Below are positions 57,753-64,000 of a stretch of 64,000 nt of DNA, in pieces (positions within the stretch are counted from its first letter, which is position 1; each line of letters opens with the position of its first letter). The stretch comes from Thioploca sp. (GTDB lineage: Bacteria > Pseudomonadota > Gammaproteobacteria > Beggiatoales > Beggiatoaceae), in contig JAAUSR010000017.1 of assembly GCA_012032555.1 (NCBI GenBank), forward strand, positions 1-64,000, in the 5' to 3' direction. The notes under the pieces are model-generated. The model worked only from the letters and a program-made list of their open reading frames with translations. It did no database searches and was not told the DNA's origin. The position numbers and the translations under genes are program-made.

Positions 57753-57808
57753 CTGAATGATTATTAAACTAATAAAATCACTTCGCTATTACTTATTCTG
57801 AAATAAGT

Positions 57809-57833
57809 AGGGTGCTTAGGACGCACTCTACTC
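57809..57833. terminator. Hairpin between convergent genes
   Basis: GTAGGGTGC and GCACTCTAC (with a short loop) form an imperfect 9-bp stem between the LamG stop and the stop of the FHA-ABC gene. Same palindrome family as 19799-19833. Confidence 0.4.
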
Positions 57834-57836
57834 GTA

Positions 57837-59084
57837 TCATATAATCGGTGTAGCCACAGAGTACTGCGATAATTCCGGTAGCGGCGCAATAAAATCAGCA
57901 AATTCCGATTTATTCCGATCTTGGGCAAAAGCATGAGTGATTTTTTGGTGGTAATCGGAATCAGTTAATATTTCCAATAAATATTCCGCTGGATTTCGAT
58001 CCCGTGCTTCGGTAGCCGTGATTTTTTGAAAATACGAGGTTGCCTGTTGACTGGGTCCATAATAAGTTAGGCTACCTTCTTGATTCATCAAAAGTAAATT
58101 ATCAAAACGGTGATTAAATGTATCTCGGCTGGGTTGATGTATCGTGATAATCGTGGTTAATTCTTGCTGTTTGGTTAAGCGTTGCAGCAATTCCATGATA
58201 TTATCGGCATCCACTGAAGATAGACCAGAAGTCGGCTCGTCAAGTAATAAAATCAGGGGCATTGCTATCAATTCATGAGCAAGGTTGGCTCGTTTTCTTT
58301 CACCACCACTTAACCCTCGAATTCCGGCTTGAATTGAACCAATAACCGTATGTAAAAACTTTTCTAAGCGCTGTTCTTCTTGAAAACCAAGACTTTGAGC
58401 GGTTTGATGAATCAGGTGATCCCGTATTTGGGTTTCTAAATGAATAAATTGCAAGCGGAGGCTGTAATCGAGAGATTGGTAAACGGTTAATTCGGGAATC
58501 ATCACATCATCTTGGGGAAGATAACCGAGCCATTCGCGTACTTGTCCATATTGTTGATGAACGGGGATAAATTCGTTGTGCTTATTAACCCAAACTTGAC
58601 CGCGATCGGGTAACCGATAGCCGCTGACTAAATCGAGTAAAGTACTTTTACCGCAACCTGCCGCTCCCATAATCGCGGTTATCGTACCCGGTTGAGCTTG
58701 TAAATAAGCACCGTTACAAATTAACTTGCTGGCAATGGAGTAATATAAAGGTGTCGTCGCTATCCCGACGCGGCAACGCCCACGAAATAACTGCGCATCA
58801 ATTCCAATGGGCGTTTGACCCAATTTAATTTCATTCGGTTGGGAAGGAACTGGAATAATTTCTACCCACTTTTTTTTAGGCAAACGGTGATCATTAATAA
58901 AAATGCCCGCTGTGGAGGTCAAATCTTTTATAAATAACCGATCACGTACTCGCTTAAGAATCGCTTGTTTAGGGGTAATACTGGGTACTTCAGTGGGTGT
59001 TAACCGAATACCACAGGCTTTGCTACTCCCGATGAGAAGTTCAAAATCACCGCTTAACCCAATTGATTTATAATTTTTCTCCAT
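57837..59084 (-). CDS. FHA-ABC ATPase fusion (ABCG-like, no permease)
   Basis: A 415-residue soluble protein. An N-terminal FHA-like domain (about 10-85, with LLIGSSKACGIRLTPTEVPS and LFIKDLTSTAGIFINDH) would bind phospho-Thr. It is fused to an ABC ATPase of the ABCG/White type, with Walker A MGAAGCGKSTLLDLV, Q loop PQDDVMIPELTV, signature LSGGERKRANLAHEL, Walker B ILLLDEPTSGLSS and switch ITIHQPS. In related full transporters an ABC2 membrane domain follows in the same chain; here the protein ends after a short tail, so it either uses a separate permease or has become a non-transport ATPase. Confidence 0.87.
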   Translation of the reverse strand: MEKNYKSIGLSGDFELLIGSSKACGIRLTPTEVPSITPKQAILKRVRDRLFIKDLTSTAGIFINDHRLPKKKWVEIIPVPSQPNEIKLGQTPIGIDAQLFRGRCRVGIATTPLYYSIASKLICNGAYLQAQPGTITAIMGAAGCGKSTLLDLVSGYRLPDRGQVWVNKHNEFIPVHQQYGQVREWLGYLPQDDVMIPELTVYQSLDYSLRLQFIHLETQIRDHLIHQTAQSLGFQEEQRLEKFLHTVIGSIQAGIRGLSGGERKRANLAHELIAMPLILLLDEPTSGLSSVDADNIMELLQRLTKQQELTTIITIHQPSRDTFNHRFDNLLLMNQEGSLTYYGPSQQATSYFQKITATEARDRNPAEYLLEILTDSDYHQKITHAFAQDRNKSEFADFIAPLPELSQYSVATPII

Positions 59085-59165
59085 AACTAATTAATAAAAT
59101 TAACTTTATTTTATAGTAACCCATTAATCTAACACAATAAAGCTTATTTATCTGGAACCTATTAT

Positions 59166-59939
59166 TTAGATAAGAGATGCCTTTGGTATGGCTCGTCCGC
59201 GTGGACCATGAAAATACGCTTGTAACCACGGATGATTTAATTGGAGCAATTCTGGAAGAGGTGCCACGGCGAAAACGCGTTTATCAGCTAATACTGCCAC
59301 GCGATCGGTTACTTTCCATAAAGAATCTAAGTCATGAGTAACAATAACTATTGTTAAACCTAATGATTCTTTTAAGCGAATAATCAAATCATCTAAGGCG
59401 TTGGCGCCAATGGGATCGAGACCGGCTGTCGGTTCATCTAAAAATAAAATCTCGGGATCAAGCGCCAGTGATCGAGCGACTGCTACCCGTTTAATCATGC
59501 CACCGCTGAGTTGAGCCGGATATTTATCTCCCGCATTAGCCGGTAATCCAACCAAAGCAATTTTAAAAGCTGCTAGCTCTTGAATGGATGATTTACTTAA
59601 CCGAGTATGTTCGTGTAAAGGTAATGCGACATTTTCGGCAACGGTCAATGAACTAAATAAAGCGCCATTTTGAAACATAACACCACAGCGGCGACGTAGC
59701 CATAAAGATTGCTTCTCGTTGAGATGGAGGACTTCTTGTCCTAGAACTTGAATTGAACCAGCGATCGGTTGTTCCAGTAAGATAATTTCTCGCAACAAGG
59801 TGGATTTACCAGTACCACTTCCACCAATTAAGGCAACAATTTCACCTCGGTGAATGGTAAGATTTAAATTATCATGAATAATAGCTGAACCAAATTGAGT
59901 ACGCAGGTTGCTAATTTCTATAATGATTTCCAATGACAT
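59166..59939 (-). CDS. ABC ATPase, MlaF/Ttg2A-like
   Basis: A 257-residue ATPase of the type that drives phospholipid transport by the Mla system. Walker A GGSGTGKSTLLREI, then MFQNGALFSSLTVAENVALP (the MlaF-type Q loop), signature QLSGGMIKRVAVARSLALDP, Walker B LFLDEPTAGLDPIG and VTHDL. The usual partners (MlaE permease, MlaD, MlaC, MlaB) are missing here, so the family name is used but no gene symbol is given. It is 81 bases upstream of the FHA-ABC gene on the same strand; the pairing might mean a joint, unusual system. Confidence 0.85.
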   Translation of the reverse strand: MSLEIIIEISNLRTQFGSAIIHDNLNLTIHRGEIVALIGGSGTGKSTLLREIILLEQPIAGSIQVLGQEVLHLNEKQSLWLRRRCGVMFQNGALFSSLTVAENVALPLHEHTRLSKSSIQELAAFKIALVGLPANAGDKYPAQLSGGMIKRVAVARSLALDPEILFLDEPTAGLDPIGANALDDLIIRLKESLGLTIVIVTHDLDSLWKVTDRVAVLADKRVFAVAPLPELLQLNHPWLQAYFHGPRGRAIPKASLI

Positions 59940-60097
59940 ATTGTTACAAGTTAAGCCAGTATGATAGCGAGTAAAGTCGCTTTAAGGTTATCACTTAAAG
60001 ATAGTCAATCGTTGAAAATTCAATCTATAGATTAAATAATTATTGGTAACCTATTGATATAAATAAGTTAGTTTTCTTTTAGTTAGCTAAAAGTTTC

Positions 60098-60126
60098 TTG
60101 ATCTTTAATTTAAAATAACGTAATAT
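60098..60126 (+). promoter_or_regulatory. Promoter of tRNA-Thr(TGT)
   Basis: TTGATC and TAATAT are separated by exactly 17 bases. Transcription would begin about 36 bases upstream of the tRNA. Confidence 0.6.
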
Positions 60127-60168
60127 AGAGTATCTTTCTCCAAAGGGAACTTTTCTCCTCTCTTTAGA

Positions 60169-60244
60169 GCCGGTATAGCTCAGCAGGTAGAGCACCTGAT
60201 TTGTAATCAGGGTGTCACGGGTTCGATTCCTGTTACCGGCTCCA
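60169..60244 (+). tRNA. tRNA-Thr (anticodon TGT)
   Basis: GCCGGTA pairs with TACCGGC; the anticodon stem-loop CTGATTTGTAATCAG gives TGT. The D arm is AGCTCAGCAGGTAGAGC, the T arm ACGGGTTCGATTCCTGT, and CCA is encoded. A T run follows directly (ATTTTTTG). Confidence 0.97.
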
Positions 60245-60592
60245 TTTTTTGTTATATATTAGCTAAAAAATTCTGCTAAAGTAGTTTTTTCCGCGACTTT
60301 TCTCTCTGTCCAATAAAATTAATCACTTAAAGGTATATTCACCTGATTTTACTATCCAGCAGATAGTTTCGCTCTTCTCATCCTACAAGGTAGAAATTTT
60401 TCCTTTAGCGGTATTTATTTTGCTAAGGGGTAAGTTATTCTGACATCCGACTTCATCCCTGGTTAAGGGGGATGAATTAAACCACGATCGAAATTCGATG
60501 AAATCCCGATCTAACCGCCTAATTTAACCCCCATTCAACCCTATTGAAGGTAGGAATGTCATCATAAATCAGGTTTTTTTAAAGGTTTAACT
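60245..60592. other. 348-base interval after tRNA-Thr
   Basis: No gene was seen. An imperfect inverted repeat (CTTCATCCCTGGTTAAGGGG at about 60451 and a complement ending CCCTATTGAAGG at about 60551) suggests another small palindromic element. Confidence 0.35.
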
Positions 60593-61081
60593 ATGAAAAA
60601 TTCTTTTTATTTTAATTCGCCTTCAATGACTAAAAGCCGGAATAGCACTCGTCTAGTATTTTTGCTGGTTTTATTATTAATGTTAATCAGTTATATTGCA
60701 ATTCCTCAAGTAATCAATTCGGCTCCAATAGCAGCGGTTGAGAATTCAACCACACAAGTGGTTAAAGTCATTCCATTACCGGATTTGAATAAGATAAAAA
60801 TGGCCCAACAGCAAGTTGAATCTGAACAGGAGGTAGCCTATTTATTACACCAACAATATCTCGATCCTTTAGCGAAGTATATTGATATTAATCATCTTAA
60901 TGAAGCTAAAACTCCCTATGTTGAAAAAGTTAAAATGGAATTGACGCAAAGATGTAGCGAAGTTGAAAACCGCTATCAATCGATGAAAACTGCCCGGGTT
61001 ACTTTAAGAAATCTGAAACAAAGCTATGGATATGCTTGCCCAGCCGTTGTGGAGCGTTTAACTAAAACTTTAAGCAAATAA
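60593..61081 (+). CDS. Membrane-anchored protein of unknown function
   Basis: A 162-residue protein with a short polar N-terminus (MKNSFYFNSPSMTKSRNS), one membrane helix (LVFLLVLLLMLISYIAIPQV, about 22-41) and an extracytoplasmic helical domain. That domain has a probable coiled coil (KMAQQQVESEQEVAYLLHQQ, then VEKVKMELTQRCSEVENRYQ) and two Cys. AAAGGTTTAACT is a fair ribosome-binding site. No family was recognised. It converges with the channel gene at 61265 and might be an accessory, but position alone is weak evidence. Confidence 0.65.
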   Translation: MKNSFYFNSPSMTKSRNSTRLVFLLVLLLMLISYIAIPQVINSAPIAAVENSTTQVVKVIPLPDLNKIKMAQQQVESEQEVAYLLHQQYLDPLAKYIDINHLNEAKTPYVEKVKMELTQRCSEVENRYQSMKTARVTLRNLKQSYGYACPAVVERLTKTLSK

Positions 61082-61171
61082 TTTTAGCTCGATTGCGTAG
61101 CGTCTATGATAGCGGAACCAGGAGTTGCAACTTTTTGTTACCAAAAGGATTATTGGATAGTTGCGTGGTAT

Positions 61172-61190
61172 CACTGCCATTAAGTTAAGG
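61172..61190 (-). repeat. Dispersed motif, single copy
   Basis: CACTGCCATTAAGTTAAGG is the inverse of CCTTAACTTAATGGCAGTG and precedes a G/C-rich hairpin (CCCTCTCC..GGAGAGGG, 61199-61219). Same family as 59-78 and 20601-20798. Confidence 0.55.
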
Positions 61191-61264
61191 ACAATTCCTC
61201 CCTCTCCTGTTGAGGAGAGGGAATAGGGTTGAGGGTTAAACCGCTTGAGAAATCAACTGAATAG

Positions 61265-64000
61265 TTACTGTTTATCACCTAAGCCAAAGAAACTCTCAAT
61301 TCGGATGAGGAAGCGCTTATAAACGGCATCGGTTTCAACTTCAATATCATGTTGCTCATGGATTTGAGAGGTTGTTGATATCTGTCGCTGTGTTAAGACT
61401 TTACTAATCATTTCAGATACTTCAGGTTCTTCTTCTATCAGCGGCTTAATATCGGTTTTCGTTAACTCAAACAGGTAGGTATCAACTAATGCCACCACTG
61501 TGGCTGTTCTATCTTCACCAGTTAACAGTGCCATTTCACCAAAGAAGTTTCCAGCACCGAGGCGTGCTACTTCTTTATTTTTTCCTTCTTCGGTCATTAC
61601 TTGGACACTAACTACCCCTTCGACAATAATAAATAAGGAATCTCCTCTATCTCCCTGTTTAACAATGGTTTCATGTGCAGAAGTGCGGTGACGACGAATT
61701 CTTTCACTCAAATAAAATTTAGCTTTTTCCGAGAAGGGTTTAAAAATATCGATTTCTTGCAATAAAGTAATCGGTTTAGTCGCTTCTTCCCCACCACGTT
61801 CTTTAACACCTTTAAACCAATGAATTTCTTGACGTTGTACCGCCGGAGTAATGCCAGCACGATTAAGATGAAACCAAACTCGTGTCCAGACATCTTCTAA
61901 TATAAAGAATTTACTGGCATAATCATCCGCACAAAAGGCAATCCAATAACTGGCTGCCCATTCATTGATTCCCGTAAAAATAACGACCGGTTCAGGATCT
62001 TTCAGTACTTTCTCAGCAGACAACAGCGCATCGAGTAAAATTTTTTTCACTCTGGCTGGCGGATGCATCGGATGAACGTAAACGGTTGGCCATAACCAGA
62101 AAGTGTCATCCTGATAACAAAAATTAAGAATGGCTGATTCTGAAGCCATACTATTAGGTATACTCAAAATACAATCCGCTCGGTTTCTAATTCGGGTAGT
62201 TCGCCAAGTAATATCAACAATTTCACCTTCTTCAAATTCACCGATTTTTACCCAATCACCAATTCTAAAGGGCCTTTCTATATTAATGGCAATTCCAGAA
62301 AAGATATTAGAAATATTAATTTGAATAGCTAAACCAATAATCATAGCAATCACACCGGAAGTGGCTAAGATACTGGTTAATTGTTGTTCATAGACAAAGG
62401 CAATAATGCCAACTACCGCTAAAAAGTAAATCAGAAAAGCAAGAAATAAGCGCACAATATTGGGAATAAGACGACCGCTTTTTTCTTCTAATGGCGTCCA
62501 AATAAAACTTTCTGAGGCTAGATTTAACAAAAAGGCGGGGATAATCCACCATAAAATATCAAAAATCCGAATAATTGATTTGATTTCATAAATATCGAGT
62601 CGATCGGCCAGACCTTTTATTAAGAGAACCTCACCGGACAACAACAAAATAAAAGCTAAAATGGCTTGTAAAAACCAAATCAGTTTAGATAAGTGTCTAA
62701 ACTTTCTAACCGTAATATTTAAGACTAAAATGACGATAATACTCGATATCATGAGATTATAAGCATATCGTTCTGGAATGGTTCCTCGCAAGGTAAATTC
62801 GTTTTTCTTAATTTCAATCCCAGCATTAAATCGAGAGTATTCAATTGTTCCACCTTGAACATTCAAATAATTAGGGTCACCTAAAGAGAACTTTTTAGCC
62901 ACATCTTGAAAAAACCGAACTTGATCAAGCAACCAACCGCTAGCAGGACTAAGAACTTGACTTGCTTTCATCGTCTTTAATGGATCGTCTCCCATCCCTA
63001 ATAAATCCGTTACATAAATCAGATTATTGCGGGTAAAATAACGATGGTGAAATTGAACGCCTAAAATATGTTGTTTATAGGCATATTGACTAGTTAAAAA
63101 ATCAGCACGAAACCGACTTCTCACTTTATAAATATGATATTGAATTCTATCTTTTTCTCTGCTATCAATTAGTTTCATGATACCTTGAGTAGCTTTATCT
63201 GTGTTGACTTTATCCTTAGCCCCATCTTGTTGTGTTTCTTGTTTATTATCAATGAATTCCATTTCACCAATCCCATTAGAAAATTCAATTTGTTGTGGCT
63301 TAAATTCTGTTTCACTTTCGGTGTTACTACCCTGAAACCGAAACCATAAATCAAAATCTAAATTAAAGGTTAGGTTTTTAAGATCAAAGTCACTAATTTC
63401 ATTGATTTTAATGCCAGTATAGACTACATTCGTTTTATACATGTATTTGTTATCAATGAGTAACACTCTTTCATCTTGTAAGGCTTGATCAAGATCACTA
63501 ATTTCATTGGGATTTCTGACCACTTGGAATTGGGTTAAAGCGGAAATCAATTGTTTATTTTTGTAGACACCAATGACGACTGGTTTTTGAGCATTCCGAT
63601 TCTCATCAAAATAATTAAAACCGGTGGTTCCCTCTAACGCATCATGGCTATTGGTATAACTAGCTAACTTGTCACGAATTTTCTGGCGATCAATTGCTAA
63701 CGTGGTTGGTTCGCCTTTAATATCAGCTTCACTGATCGCTTTGACTAAAATTTCTGCAGTATCATAGGCATAGGCAGCTGACCAATCCGGTTCCACATGA
63801 TATTTCTGTCGGTAAGCCTCTTTAAAAAGTTGGGCTTTTTCATTAGCGGTATCAAACAACAAGGGAGTAGCAACGTAAATGTCATTGGTATAATGACCGG
63901 GATTCGCTTTTTCTTCCGCAAGATCATTAAAACCATCGACAAAGGTTTGCTCGGAAAAACTGGATTCGCCCAAAATTGGATTAGTAATGCCAGCCGCTTT
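61265..64000 (-). CDS. PBP-ectodomain-MscS-CNBD channel protein, 5' end outside the window
   Basis: A channel-like membrane protein, partial: coding sequence continues past the window edge (KAAGITNPILGESS). Numbering is from the TTG at 63973 (902 residues). 1-152: the end of a type-1 periplasmic binding protein domain (LivK/ANF-like, AAYAYDTAEILVKAISEADI, GTTGFNYFDENRNAQKPVVI). 180-400: a beta-rich segment resembling the ectodomain of pentameric ligand-gated channels (VVYTGIKINEISDFDLKNLT, FNLDFDLWFRFQG, FRADFLTSQYAYKQHILGVQ). Membrane helices: about 403-422, 431-453, 465-487 and 503-528. MscS pore and beta domain: 530-620 (IAMIIGLAIQINISNIFSGI, RPFRIGDWVKIGEF). Cyclic-nucleotide-binding domain: 742-870 with FGEMALLTGEDRTATV. 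MscS-CNBD proteins are known as bCNG channels; the two N-terminal modules are the unusual part. Confidence 0.88.
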   Translation of the reverse strand, partial: KAAGITNPILGESSFSEQTFVDGFNDLAEEKANPGHYTNDIYVATPLLFDTANEKAQLFKEAYRQKYHVEPDWSAAYAYDTAEILVKAISEADIKGEPTTLAIDRQKIRDKLASYTNSHDALEGTTGFNYFDENRNAQKPVVIGVYKNKQLISALTQFQVVRNPNEISDLDQALQDERVLLIDNKYMYKTNVVYTGIKINEISDFDLKNLTFNLDFDLWFRFQGSNTESETEFKPQQIEFSNGIGEMEFIDNKQETQQDGAKDKVNTDKATQGIMKLIDSREKDRIQYHIYKVRSRFRADFLTSQYAYKQHILGVQFHHRYFTRNNLIYVTDLLGMGDDPLKTMKASQVLSPASGWLLDQVRFFQDVAKKFSLGDPNYLNVQGGTIEYSRFNAGIEIKKNEFTLRGTIPERYAYNLMISSIIVILVLNITVRKFRHLSKLIWFLQAILAFILLLSGEVLLIKGLADRLDIYEIKSIIRIFDILWWIIPAFLLNLASESFIWTPLEEKSGRLIPNIVRLFLAFLIYFLAVVGIIAFVYEQQLTSILATSGVIAMIIGLAIQINISNIFSGIAINIERPFRIGDWVKIGEFEEGEIVDITWRTTRIRNRADCILSIPNSMASESAILNFCYQDDTFWLWPTVYVHPMHPPARVKKILLDALLSAEKVLKDPEPVVIFTGINEWAASYWIAFCADDYASKFFILEDVWTRVWFHLNRAGITPAVQRQEIHWFKGVKERGGEEATKPITLLQEIDIFKPFSEKAKFYLSERIRRHRTSAHETIVKQGDRGDSLFIIVEGVVSVQVMTEEGKNKEVARLGAGNFFGEMALLTGEDRTATVVALVDTYLFELTKTDIKPLIEEEPEVSEMISKVLTQRQISTTSQIHEQHDIEVETDAVYKRFLIRIESFFGLGDKQ

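Overview
The window is AT-rich gammaproteobacterial chromosome, most probably from a large sulfur bacterium of the Beggiatoaceae/Thiotrichales. The inference rests on four points: the housekeeping synteny tyrA-aroA-(fmdB)-cmk-rpsA-ihfB-lapB-pyrF; runs of the heptamer TAACTGA, which I recall being reported as abundant in marine Beggiatoaceae; a cyanobacteria-like giant Ser/Thr-His kinase; and many decayed IS elements, MITEs and palindromic repeats between genes. The assignment was not tested by any search.

Layout. 1-1.2 kb: a decayed IS5-type element. 1.2-8 kb: a secreted unknown protein, cobalamin adenosyltransferase, GspF, an orphan TRAP binding lipoprotein, a degenerate Nudix protein, cytochrome b561, a 2-Cys peroxiredoxin and a glycosyltransferase. 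8-19 kb: pheS (without pheT), a Sel1 lipoprotein, and the aromatic/translation/LPS block tyrA-aroA-fmdB-cmk-rpsA-ihfB-lapB-pyrF, then cysM on the other strand. 19.2-21.3 kb: a graveyard of mobile DNA (a 233-bp MITE, a RAYT remnant, a 98-bp mini-element, an Rpn-type nuclease pseudogene, a 198-bp element with perfect 40-bp inverted ends). 21.3-22.5 kb: an SbcD/YhaO-like nuclease.

23.2-35.6 kb is a signalling region. A plus-strand cluster encodes a Roadblock protein, two CZB zinc-binding proteins, a receiver-like protein, a small Ras-like GTPase and an all-helical protein. It is followed on the minus strand by a PleD-like diguanylate cyclase whose phospho-acceptor Asp is Glu, a receiver-histidine kinase, and a 1792-residue Ser/Thr kinase-AAA-GAF-histidine kinase. 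36.2-39.6 kb: three TPR proteins, a SnoaL-like protein and a small LigA-like protein with an Asp/Pro tail.

40-50.7 kb is mainly housekeeping (adk, mltF, mutL, yggU, purD, murA, hisG) with a frameshifted deoxyribosyltransferase-Nudix fusion. 51-54 kb: tRNA-Ser(CGA) and a frameshifted membrane PAS sensor. 54.2-56 kb: typA/bipA. 56-57.8 kb: an IS605-type end, a palindromic element, and an evenly spaced array of an 18-bp palindrome upstream of a LamG protein. 57.8-60 kb: two ABC ATPases without permeases. 60.2 kb: tRNA-Thr(TGT). 61.3-64 kb (running off the edge): a multi-domain ion-channel protein combining a type-1 periplasmic binding domain, a region resembling a pentameric ligand-gated channel ectodomain, an MscS pore and a cyclic-nucleotide-binding domain. 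I consider this the most interesting item.

Three otherwise conserved genes (rpsA, the deoxyribosyltransferase-Nudix fusion, the PAS sensor) each carry one frameshift. In rpsA and the fusion it is a one-base loss. Since rpsA is normally essential, sequence or assembly error is a real possibility for all three.
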